From positions 24,842 to 88,841 of the forward strand of contig JAIWNI010000113.1 of the NCBI GenBank assembly GCA_025331435.1: a DNA stretch of 64,000 bases, read 5' to 3'. Below, piece by piece: positions 1 through 11,317 of this stretch. The position numbers were made by a program, and so were the translations under genes. Every line of letters begins with the position of its first letter. Within the stretch, counting starts at the first letter, position 1. The DNA is from Choanephora cucurbitarum (Eukaryota > Mucoromycota > Mucoromycetes > Mucorales > Choanephoraceae). A model generated the notes under the pieces. It ran no database searches, had not been told where the DNA came from, and saw only the letters and a list, made by a program, of their open reading frames with translations.

Positions 1-3000
1 TTCATTTTCTTTACTCTTCGTCCTCAAGGATTGACTCCAATTTGTAAAGAATGCACGAGCGTCACTTAAGAAAATGTTAAGGTTTTGGATGGTTCGAACT
101 TCATCGGCAAAATCATAAGGACACCTCTCAATCCAGAAAAGCAGTACATTTAAAATGCGTAATTGGGTACTTGCCAGTGTTTTCCAATCATGCTGGTCAC
201 TTGAGAGTTCAGAATTTTCTGATGTCGTGCAGCTTTTTTGTTTCACATAAGACTCTGATAGAGATGATTTGCTTATTGTTTTCATAGGAGAGTAAGGCTT
301 AACTTTTGTATCGACAAACCGCTCATGAAGTATTTTCACCAAATGAGAAGATGAGCAAAATGTGCGGTAAGTGACAAAGAAAATGCTCGTGTATTCTTTT
401 TCATCCATCATAATCTTAGTGTATTTTTGCTGCTGTTTTCCTTCTGCTGATGATTTAGCATGCCATTTTTCTATTAAGATATCCCGGTATGGAGAAACGC
501 CTGTCAAAAGTATATCTACAAGTTGTTCCAAGCATCCAGCCTTTATTGTAACAACCAATGTGTTGCGATCGAACTCTGCAATGAAAAGATTTGATTTTAG
601 CTTATTTGTTCTTTCAGTTGTAAAATATAGATAGCGAAGGATGACTTACCTTTCTGTACTCTTTCATATTCTGAAATAACCTTAAATACGATGTTCCCAT
701 ACCTTGCGTTTAGGAGAATATCTCCTTTTGCTTTTTCACTATTTTGATGCAAATCAGTGGATGACTTTGCGGAAAAAGTATGATGATATTTGTTAAATTT
801 TTTTGAATCTAGCCAAGTATGACTGTTTGTATGTCCCAACAGACCAAACCTAATATGCGTGCTATGTGATGTTTCGTTATGCATAGGATTAGCATCAATG
901 ATAGCACCCGGAGGGAAGCTATGAGTACGCTGAGGAAGTGGCCTTCGTTGCGTGCTAGATGAAGAAGTGGTAACACTGCTACTTCCATTGTTTTCTGCAT
1001 GAGTTGAAGACCGACTTGGATCTCTCTGTGATGAGACGAAAAAATCACTGTCTAAAATAGATTTTGTATTCTTAGATTTCTTTGGCTTCGTGTGCAGGTA
1101 CAAAGTATCTTGATAGCTACTATTAAGAATAGTACAACTTTCTAAGATTCTGGGAAATGAGAGCAACATTACAGAGGGAGGCATAGCATTGGATAGACTA
1201 TAAGGCAATTGATTTGATTTAGAATTTTGTCGACCACATCCTTGATCAAAGATTTTAGGTTCACATGCCATTGACCACTCTTGAAGATGCTTGTGAGGTA
1301 CAGACATAGTATCGGTCATCAAATACTCGAAATAGGACTGTAAAGGACAAACAGGTAATATGTCAAGCAATCCAACTACTTCTTGTTTAGTCTGCTTTTC
1401 TTGCCAGTCTAACAAGTTAGTTGTAACTATTTTGTATAAAAACTCGGCTTCTCCAAAGTTGATAAGGGTTGCTCCTAATGTGTTTGTAGCATGTCTTCTG
1501 TATTGGTCTGCTGCTTGACGAATTGTCCCAAAAAATGGTAGAGAGGCACCATTTATTTGTAAAACCTTAGCAGATTGCAATATTTCTTGTTCGGTTTCAA
1601 ATCCTGATCCAATGTCTTGATTGAGCAATTTATGCTTCACTAAAATGGGTATCCACAAGTTTTGAACAACATGAACCAGGCTACGATCTAGCAATTTCCA
1701 GGTCTCACGTAGTCTTACAATACCAACGGAGCATACACCAAGAGAGACAGCAGACCAACCAATCATGTCACCTAAATTGAATAGTTGTTCACCAACACGG
1801 ATCCAATGGCTCAACAATTGAGAACGCATTTTTTTATGGTCTTTTATCATATCCTCTTGCTGGCTGTCAATTAGAATATGGGTACGAATAATTTTGGTCA
1901 AAAAGTGAGGGGAATTAGAAGTGAACATGAGTGTGCTTGTCATTTGAGTTGGGATTTGCGGCCGAGGTAAAAAATATAGTGGATCTAGTAAGTCTGATAT
2001 AAACCGAGTATGTTTTACAGAATGAAATAGATAGATTTGTTGTGCAAAACTACCGTGATCAATCGACAAGAACAGGTGAGGCGTTAATCCTGTTATTAAC
2101 AGATTTGATAGATTGATAGAATCTCGTTTTATTCCATCTGGCTGATATGCCTGTATGTTTTCTTCTTCGCTCGATATTTCTTGATCTTCTTCTGCATGGC
2201 TATGAGTAATTGCTATTCAATTAATTATGATCATAACAAAAGCATTAGCATTTGAACACAAGTATACAAACAACTAATTCTTTTTTCTTCAGGGTGCTTA
2301 CCAAAGGTAAAGGTTGCAGTGTTGCTACGCGCTTTCATAGCATTCTCATTTGCTACATTTAAAACTAATGCCTTTGTATCCTCTGCTTCCTCGCAATCTA
2401 GAGTGTCCAATATACTCATCATGCTTGTTGCAATATCACCCATAACATCCAGACCAGATTTCTGACACCAAACTTTGATTAGCTTAACTACATTTGACTG
2501 ATTCTGCTGCATTAAGCATGCTTCTATTTCCTTGAAAATACATGCGTTCGTTGTAAACGTAGGCCAAGTCAACAAGAACGTATTCAGAAAAGTCTCGTCT
2601 TCTGCCTTCAACAATTGCTGAACAAGCGCATTGATGGTTGTACAACGGTATCCGAGCCGATGACTCCGATTACAATTTTGTGTAGCGTCATACATTCTGC
2701 TATTAAGGGTGCTAATCCAAGCTTGTCCCAGATCACGTCGTTGAATGGAAAACAACCCTATCGTTGCTTGCTCATGAAGTAAGCTAAATACAAATCCATC
2801 TCGATCATTATGCTTGAACGTCAATAAGCTGATAGGATAAGTTGCCTGTGAGCTCCAAGAAGTGTTCAGCTGATGACATATATGCAACGTGTCATCAGAA
2901 AGAATTAAATATACATGTCGTATTTGTTTTCTGGAGCTTGGATCAAGCTGTAAAAACACAAAGCCAAATAGTTGATCCAATGCTTTCTCAAGAAATATTC

Positions 3001-3718
3001 TCTGTGTATCTTCATCAAATTCGGACAAGACAGGTCTTGTTGAGTTGGAATTTTTATAAAGCTTGTCTTCCGATACTGCAATGTCTATTGATGCCACACT
3101 TGAGCTTGATGAATGTCGTGTTGGGGAGGAAGGCGAATGTGCTCGAAAGAAGGATTCGGTTGCCAGTTTGTACAGATAGAGCTTATGCCCTCTCAAGACT
3201 ACTCTATACGGTTTCCATCCACGATCAGACTTGCTTTGCCGATGGAAAGGTTTCAAATCAGATTTTTTATAGAGATAGCCCTCTTTCACGATAATTAGGC
3301 TATTTCTGTTTTCTTGCTCTTTTTCATTCTTTAAAGGTACTGTGTTTGTAGAATTTCTTCGGCAAACTGATGGTTGTTGCAATGCTAGCTCGTTGATAGA
3401 TTGAAAGTGAGATGTTGAATCTACGCACACCATTGATACTGGTCGCGTTCTATCGACCTTACAAATATCTGTTTCATTCAAGGAACCAGAAATAAGCCAT
3501 GTATCAGAGCGATTTCTAATCTGTGCTCTTTGACTTGGAGTCTCAACATTCAATAGGTGAGAACTTGTTGATCCAGAGGGTCGAGGGCTGCTGATTAATT
3601 CCTGGTCAAGGCTATTGGCTGAAGAGATAAAGAAACGATTCTTAATAAATGAAAACGCATTTCTGTTGGGTGAGCGTTCGCTGGAAGGACGTGACAAGCT
3701 AGTTTTTTTAGTCTTCAT
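1..3718 (-). CDS. Ras-family guanine nucleotide exchange factor with PH domain (3' end outside window)
   Basis: Predicted activator of a Ras-like GTPase. Three exons are visible: 3718-2302, 2212-650 and 575 to the window edge, with GTAAGC and GTAAGT donors and TAG/CAG acceptors that keep frame. After a Ser-rich N-terminus comes a PH domain from about residue 145 (VKEGYLYKKSD), with a low-complexity insert. A RasGEF-N-like helical stretch follows near 355-440. A RasGEF catalytic-like region lies near 515-690, with the helical hairpin signature HWIRVGEQLFNLGDMIGW and RLRETWKLL. After a disordered linker, exon 3 encodes a clear second RasGEF-N module (LVVTIKAGCLEQLV, VTYRTFCSS, RILNVLLFWIERCPYDF), so a second catalytic domain is expected beyond base 1. 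The first GEF region may be degenerate. The family is secure; the exact ortholog is not. Confidence 0.8.
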
Positions 3719-3965
3719 AGATAAACAGAATCAAAAAATATACAAGACAAAAAACTAAAGAAAAGTAAAAAGGGCGGCAAAAAAAAAAGATGAAGGAGAC
3801 AAGAAAAAGAGTTTTTAATTCTTTCTTCTAGGCTTTTTTTCTCTTTACCTCCCCCCTCTCCCCTCCCCCTATAATCTGATTATTCCTCCTTTTTCTTCTT
3901 CTCTTTTGTGCATGTATAAAAAAATAACAATAATAATAGAAAATCCTCTATGTTTATTGTCACCA
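3719..3965. promoter_or_regulatory. Spacer between PRPP synthetase 3' end and RasGEF start
   Basis: Short spacer holding the 5' flank of the RasGEF gene and the 3' flank of the upstream PRS gene, both on the minus strand. It contains a pyrimidine tract near 3838-3900 (purine-rich on the coding strand). No TATA-like element is evident. Confidence 0.3.
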
Positions 3966-5575
3966 TTATTCTGCATGATTGAAAAGATAACTTACACTTT
4001 CGCCGTTGTGCTACATAAACAAGGAAAAAAGTTTAGAAACATTGTAAATAGTTGTAAGCAGCCACTTACAGTTCTTCTGATGGCTTCAGCAAGTGTATAT
4101 GAGATATCAATGACTACTAGTTTAGAAGATTGATCCATTTTTTCTTTTGGAATAGGGAAAGTGTTGGTAACAATCAACTATGAAATGTGTTAGGAGGATG
4201 GAGGTAAAAAAAATCTATGTTTTGTTCTTACCTTGTAAACACTTTCACATGCTTCAATCTTTTGAATAGCATCTCCACTTAAGACGCCATGAGTGGCAAT
4301 AATGTAGACTTTGTCGGCACCACACTTATGAACCAAGTGCTCAGCTGCATCCAAAAAGGTACCCACGTTGTCAATAATGTCATCCTAGAACAATTGGTTA
4401 ATATCTGTTTTACTTACAATCCTCTTTCTCTTTTTTTTTATAAACTTACAGTCAAAAAGGCAATCTTATCCTTTACATCACCAACCAAAGTAATAGTACT
4501 TTCACCGTCCTTGTCAGCAACAACACTAACAGCTGCATTCAATATATCCCCATTGACACCTGAATCATTCAACGAAGAGATAGAAGCAGTCAAGTCTTCT
4601 TCATCATTATCGTCTTCTTCGTAAACACGGACACTATCGCCTTCACCATGCTTAGGCATACCGCTGTAAGGACGATTATGACCTTGAGGCCCCATACGAG
4701 AACGATCCTTGTGAATAAGTGCAAAGTCAAGACGGAGAGCGTCAGCTAATGAAGTAACTCTTTAAACACATACGTACACATACAAAGATGTAATTAGAAC
4801 TAAAACTGAAATTAAAAACACTATAAGCAAAAAAAAACTACCTTTTGGCACCACCTGCATTCTTAGAAACGATAACACCATTTTGCCAGTTAGGAACACT
4901 TTGAGTGATCCAGCGAGCAATGACAGGTTCAGCATACAAATTGTCAACAGGGCGTTGGAAGAAACCTTGCATTTGAGATGCATGAAGATCCATTGTCTAA
5001 AAACAACAATGAAGGCAAGTAAGACATCTTTTTCGTTTTGATTTGTTGCACTGTTGTGTCTTACAATAATATGGTCAACGCCCGCAACAGCCAACATATT
5101 GGCAACGACTATATTTTTCTGTCAATCATTGCATACTCGATATCCATAAAAATTCAACTTACGCTTTGCGGTAATACTGGTTCTTCCTTTGCGCTTGCTT
5201 TGTTTACAGTAAGGGAAGTAAGGAAGGACAGCAGTAATACGTTTACTTGATCCAATACGAGCAGCTTGAATCATGATACATAATTCAATAATATTATCAT
5301 TCATGTTGTTGCTACCACTTTGAATAATAAAGACATCTTCGTTACGAACAGAAACACCTACAAGCTATAAATATCAATAGGCTTGCTTCTTTTTCTTTCT
5401 TTCTGAAAATTTATTGAACACATGCAGTGCTTTTGAACATACGAATTTCGACGTTAGTTTCCTTATTGCTAAACTTCTTTAAAGTGCAATCTGAAAGTGG
5501 TGTTCCAAGACGCTTTGCTACTAAAGCTGCAAGCTCGGGATGTGAAGAACCAGCTAGAACTTTGGTATTGCGCAT
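3966..5575 (-). CDS. PRS1: Ribose-phosphate pyrophosphokinase (PRPP synthetase), Prs1-like with insertion
   Basis: Makes 5-phosphoribosyl-1-pyrophosphate from ribose-5-phosphate and ATP for purine, pyrimidine, His, Trp and NAD synthesis. Eight exons read from ATG 5575 ([17 protein letters not shown]) to the stop at 3966. Family signatures are [52 protein letters not shown] and, split by the last intron, [16 protein letters not shown]. Between MGPQGHNRP and LVGDVKDK there is an acidic insertion of roughly 60 residues, like the non-homologous regions of some yeast Prs subunits. The PRPP-binding loop reads [11 protein letters not shown], not the usual DDxxDTxGT, so this may be a regulatory or hetero-complex subunit. 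Enzyme family is certain; the Prs1 label rests on the insertion. Confidence 0.9.
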
Positions 5576-7020
5576 ATTATTGAAATCTTATTGATACAAA
5601 AAAAAAAAGAAAGAAAAATATCTCTATCTTACTCTAGAACAGATGAAAATCTATGATCTTGACACACACCCAGAAAAGCTGATTTTGTGACTTCGACTCC
5701 GAAAAGGCTTAGAGATTGTACCTCTCTTGATCTTTAAGGCAAGCATAAAACACTTCAAAGAAGAACTGATACGTTTAGCAGAATATGCGTTTTCAATATT
5801 TTGGCTATTGGACAATTTTATGCAGGAGGGAAGTCAAAATAGTGGTATAATGTTTGCTAAAAATGTAAAATCACATTAACAACAAAAATAAGCTGTCCTT
5901 TTGTCACTGAGACAGCTGTCAGTATGTGTATTGAAACAAGGAAACTTCTATCATTTTTATTTAAAGCTTCGTGTATAGCGAGCATCTTATACACATGCTT
6001 CCCTACATGAAAGGCTGCAGTAACCGTAATAAAGAAATTAATGCGGAAAGAAAATTTAGGTAAACACTCAATTTGAAGTCCAAAATTAATCTTTCTTTGT
6101 TTGGTTTCGAGTATTTTGGTTGCATTTCTAGGTGGGACTATTATGTTAGCACGAAAATATTGCGTTTGAAAATTAGAAGAACTAAAGTCATTCTAAGCAT
6201 CATAAGGTCATGAAGTTAAATTCATCATCTCTTTAGAACTTGATTTGATTGATTTAATCTGAGTCAAAGAAACTATCTGGAGAAGCTATCATATTGATAA
6301 AGCAACATTTTTTCTATAGAATCACTATATGAGTTAGATAAGTTACAGTTTTGATCCAATAAGCTGTCTGTGAACTTATTCGCCTTACCAAAAAGTAAAT
6401 TTCTAGCTGTAAACACATCTAGACATTAAAATGTAAACTTACATGATGATTTCTTCATGCAGGCTAATTTTCCTCAGATGTTGCAGAACTTCAAGCTTTT
6501 TGACTACTGTGCACTGTTGGAAGCATAAAAACAAACCCCGTTTCAAAAAACAAATTCGACATTCATCTCCACTATCCATATACAATTACTTTGAAAAAAA
6601 CTTGTTGTGATATTTTAGATATAAAAAGAGGTAGATAAATGTATAACAAGTATAGAAATAGTCTGAGACTGTTTTACGTATGCCTTTGTTCTGAACAAAA
6701 TAAATGAGGGTATTTATACTATTTGCTATCTACTACAGCTATTACGTCTTTGACTTTCTTTAGTCCATTTACTTTACTATATCAAGATGCTACAGAGCTT
6801 GTTGCGCATTACTATGCTTGTGTCACCTTTATAACATAATGTCTTTATGTCATAGTCTAGCAGTACTTTACTGCTTACTACTAAGTTAGTCTATAACCTT
6901 GTATGATCCATAGCATTAACATATGAAATCATTCTAGACTAATTCAATTGATTATCGGATTATTAAATCCATTACGATGATCATGATGAATATCTTTAAT
7001 ATCCAAATATGGATGTCTTC
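5576..7020. other. Intergenic spacer, no gene seen
   Basis: AT-rich 1.4 kb between the PRS start and the LINE relic. It must hold the PRS promoter at its left end. Both strands are full of stops and I see no exon with recognisable protein similarity. The right part could include unrecognised LINE 5' sequence. Confidence 0.4.
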
Positions 7021-10000
7021 TTTATGAGGATTTGATCCTCAGATGTGTCAAACACCACATATCATGTCTACAATAGATTATATATTTGTCAGCAAATTGC
7101 TTCATACTTCCCTTGTTCGCACACAAATGCAGCTCACAAACCCTGCCTGGACCAATCACTCTTTGTTGTCAGCAAAACTAGCGATTGCCTCCGCTCCTAC
7201 GGGTCCTGGTTTATGGAGGGCAAACCCTAAACTTCTCTCCAATCTTGCCTGTCAACACCATTTGAGTGGATGTATTTCGACAATTATGAGAGAGGCTAAA
7301 GCGCAAGAGCGCACGTCTCAGGAACAACGGGATTTTATCAAACACCGTTTAAAGAAGGTGACAAAGTGCTTTGGGGTCCGTCACGCACATGATTGTAAAA
7401 CTCGTCTACGAGTGCTACAATTTAATATAGTCATCCCCCGATTCAGGGAACAATCGTGAGGGAACCGGAGCCGTTCCCTGAATCGGGGGATGACTGTAGG
7501 AATGCTTTTTTTCGAATCAAGCCGTCTGCAGAAGAGCGCCTTAGGGTCTTGCCTCTTATTGAAACTGAAATCGTCTGCCTGCAACGCTCAACCGCAGAGA
7601 CTTTGGCTCTACGGGCCGGTCAGCGATGGAGTGAGCAAGGTGAGACATCGATCCAATATTCAAAAGGATGCATCCGTCAAAGCCAGTCAATTGAACGGAT
7701 ATCTGCGCTGCGGGAGCATCCTGGAATGGGCCCTAGTAGTGAACCGTCGTTTATGTCTCGATCTGCTTCCGCTTTCTATCGCCAACTTTACACTCCGGAC
7801 TCCGTTAGTGAGCTCCAGATTGAGGCATATTTGGATGAAGTCGGCTCCATGCCTCGTCTGTCAAACTCAGATCATGCTGCGCTTTTGGAACCGATATCTC
7901 TTGAGGAGATTCTTGTTGTTACGCGCAAAGTAGTTAGTAAGCAGAGTAGTTCCGGTCAGATGAATTTAGATATGCGTTTCTCTATCACCTCTTTCGCTTT
8001 CCTCCTCTTCAGGACTTAGTGATACGAATTTCAATGATGCACTGTTTCAGCATTCGTTTTCTGCCTCTTGGAGTGATATCAGAGTTCTCCTTCTCCCTAA
8101 GAAAGAAGATCCAACCCTTCTGCGGAACTGGCGCCCGATATCACTTATCAATTGCGACAGCAAAATCTTCACACGAATCCTCAATTCACGCATCAAGCAC
8201 TTGTCCACCACCGTTATAAATCCCCTACAAACCGGTTTTATGCCTGGTAATTTTATCGCTACCAATGGTCTCCTGGTCAATATGACTATGAATCACGCTC
8301 GACGCACCCAACGAGACGAAATTGCAATGTTGTTGGATCAAGAAAAGACGTATGACCGAGTGGACCCTACATATCTTTGAAAATATCTTCTGCACCTTAA
8401 CTTCCCTGTTCCACTGGTTGACTGCTGATGCACCTCTTCTTTGGTAACCAGGTGTTGATTAGCGTTAATGGATACTTTTCAGAAGCGGTTTCTCAACAAC
8501 GTGGTCTACGCCAAGGCAATCTTCTCTCCCCACTCCTATTCAACTTTGCACTAGAACCGTTTCTGCAGCATGTCTTGCTTGACCCTTCGTTTATTGGCTA
8601 CAGATTTGATTCTGCCTCGGAGATGCCAACCCTATCCGTTCCCATAATTGATCCTCCGCTTCGCGTCCGTGCATATGCTGATGATGTATGCGTGTTTCTT
8701 TCTTCTGAACATGATCTCACTCAATTGCAACATCATCTTTTGAGCTACGGTCAAGTCTCCAATGCAAAAATCAACATGGAAAAACAGAGGTAGTCTCCCT
8801 AAGCGGCAGACCATCCGCCTCCTGGCTAAGCATTCTACAATCGTTCAATATTTCCACTTGGCAAGAGCGGACCTCTTCAAAAGCAATCCGTTATCTCGGC
8901 TTCCCTTTGATCAGCTTCTTAGCATAAAGACGTCTTATGAAGAAGACTCTTTTGAACTCCATTCAATCATTGTGTGCCGCATTTCAACAACGTAATCTGT
9001 CTCTGCGAGGTCGAGCTGTGGTCATTAACTCTATTATTCTGTCCAGACTCTGGCAAGTACTTCGAGTCATCGCTTTACCACAATCCTTTTTCCGCGGTGT
9101 GAGGACGCTGATTGGGCGCTTTGTCAATCACGGTGTTAAGCCCATCTTCAGTTATGACTTGTTATGCAACCGGGTATCCGATGGAGGTTTGGGAATTCTA
9201 GATCCTTACATTCAACAGGGTAGCCTCTTTGTTCGTTGGCTTCGCGAAGCTCTCCATCCCACTTTCACCTCCACTATCGGTATTTAACTACAGTATCATA
9301 TAGGCCGACTTTATTCTCTTGGGACAACTCCTTTCCTTACGTGCACATACCCGGTTTTTCGCAAACCGTATGATCTCACTTATGTCCACTTTATGTATGG
9401 TTTCTTTGAGTTCTTGGATCACTACACAGGCTTTCCTCCCTCTCACATCCCTGAATCTTGTAATCTTCCAATGCTTCTAGAATTACTACTCAGTGCTGAG
9501 TTCTCTGCCATTCCTGTTCATCATTGGATTGTCACCAAACGACCTCGGGTACTGCTAATGAAGGAGTTCTTCCATGTTGATACTCGTAGACACTATTTTG
9601 GCCCTCTACACTCGACAGAGACTCCCCCTTTTCCCAACTTGAGCGGAAAGCTGCGTCTGGAATTGCTCTCCAATAAGTGGGTAATGACGCCTTGTCTTTT
9701 AGCTGCCATCTTAACTCGTCCCTCTGACTCTCCTGGACCCATCGACTATACGTCTTTTGTCAATCTATTGGTCTCTACTCCGTTTTGGTTTGACACTTCA
9801 AGCTTGGAGTTCCGCGCGTCTCTTTTCTCTTCCTTCCTTCATTCTGCCACTAGAGGCAATTCTTCGGACACCCGAAAGTCTTTTTAGTCCATTCCTATGG
9901 CTCCAGAATGCAGGTCTCTCTGGTTCAGGGTAATTTACAACAAGGTTCACTCACAGAAGTCTATTGCCCTTTCCCGCTCCGATGTTAAAGCTACTTGCCT

Positions 10001-10300
10001 TTTTTGCTCGGCTTCATTAGAGACGATACAACACTTATTAGTGGAATGTCCTAGGAAGTTGTCCTTATGGAAGCTCATACTTTACACCCAGTATCCTTAT
10101 TTAGAGTTTCAACCTGAACATATTGTGTCTGCCCTTTGGTCTCTCTGGACTCCTGAACAGGTCTCACCAACACCTTTCCGTCTACTTTGTGCTGCTACCC
10201 TAAGGGCCATTTGGGTCTCTCATTGGGCCTTTGTACGTCAAGGCACTCCATTTACTAAGTCTTTTGTGATTACTAAAATGAAACGTCTTCGATAACTAAT
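7020..10300 (+). mobile_element. Decayed non-LTR (LINE) retrotransposon, ORF2 remnant
   Basis: Remnant of an endonuclease/reverse transcriptase ORF. In order: the end of an APE-type endonuclease (STIDYIFVS, then PAWTNHSLLSAKL) at 7070-7190; the RT core at 8020-8380 (NWRPISLINCDSKIFTRIL, LQTGFMPGNFIATNGLL, LLDQEKTYDRVDPTYL); RT motif QQRGLRQGNLLSPLLFNFAL at 8490-8550; the catalytic box YADDVCVFL near 8674-8700; and a C-terminal zinc-binding motif CLFCSASLETIQHLLVEC near 9990-10050. The frame changes several times (near 7450, 8019, 8790, 8940 and 9290) and stops interrupt it, for example after DPTYL at 8378. The 5' part of the endonuclease is not recognisable, suggesting 5' truncation. It is not autonomous now. 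No target-site duplication was identified. Confidence 0.88.
7429..7495. repeat. Perfect 23-bp inverted repeat with 21-nt loop inside the LINE relic
   Basis: Bases 7429-7451 are the exact reverse complement of 7473-7495 (arm starts AGTCATCCCCCGATTCAGGG). The loop is 7452-7472. The reading frame of the LINE remnant changes here, so the palindrome is probably an insertion or rearrangement scar and not part of the original ORF. Confidence 0.9.
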
Positions 10301-11317
10301 ATACTCTCTTAGCACACCGCTCTTTTGACGTGTGACTATTTCAATTATTAATAAACATAATAGTTCTACACAAAAAAAGGAACAAGCTGAAGTCGAAATA
10401 GAAGTGATTGTTAAGTCATAAGTGGATAAATATAAGATCCGTACTGTATGAATACAACAATGCATGCCATATTTGGAACAATAACGGTTTCTAAAGTCAG
10501 ATTGATCATCACAATAAATAACATATAGATATAGTGATTCATCAGTTCTATGCGTTCTAAGTAAAACAAACAAAGAGTACGATTTAATGAGCTGTATGGG
10601 AAATGCTCGGTTAACGGATTGGATCCATCACTAGTATAAATGGAGATAAAAAAATATGTACGTTAAATAAAGAACAACTTTTCTTTGGTCTGATTGATTT
10701 ATTATTGTTATCAACTATATCTATATATCACAGCCACTATTTCGTCGAACAATAATCCAGCCATTTGATTTCATTGAAGTTAATTGTAAAGAGCAATTGT
10801 CCGATCATCAGAACCATAAACCAAATGACCCTTGAAAACTGTTCCAAAAAAAGCGAAGCAATCTTAGAAGTATCCATCCCCAAATCAAAGAAGTCAAGTT
10901 GGTCACAGAATTGGAGAAGACAAACCAAAAAGAGAGAATTGTGCTCGAAAGTAACATCTTTCATTATTGTCCTCTATAAATCCCATTATTCGATATCTTG
11001 CTTAATTATAACACTCAATTTCAACACTATTAGGAAAACCTAGGAAAACCACAATCTAGGAATGAAGGCTATTTTTATGTTGTCATCATGAGGCTATATA
11101 TTTATAGAGCAGGATGCTATGATGATGCACTATTCTATTACACTTTTTCCATTCAATCATTGTTTTCTGATTTATACCATAACATGTCTATATCCTAATT
11201 GGTCTTAATCGGTTTTAGAATTTTATGTGAGTAAAATCCTTTGCACAACAAACCAATTGTTCTGCAATTTAATTTCTTCGCTTTTTCTTTACGTGTTTGC
11301 ACTTTGTTCATAAGAGT
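10301..11317. other. Intergenic spacer with NUP159 5' flank
   Basis: About 1 kb between the LINE relic and the nucleoporin gene. An A-run near 10372 may be the end of the LINE 3' tail. A short direct duplication (TAGGAAAACC twice) sits near 11031-11050. No supported gene. Confidence 0.35.

Noticed and set aside
10737..10964. Minus-strand frame containing GSDDRTIALYN, like a WD40 blade end
   Set aside because: Only one short match, followed by a stop and no neighbouring blades; chance is likely.
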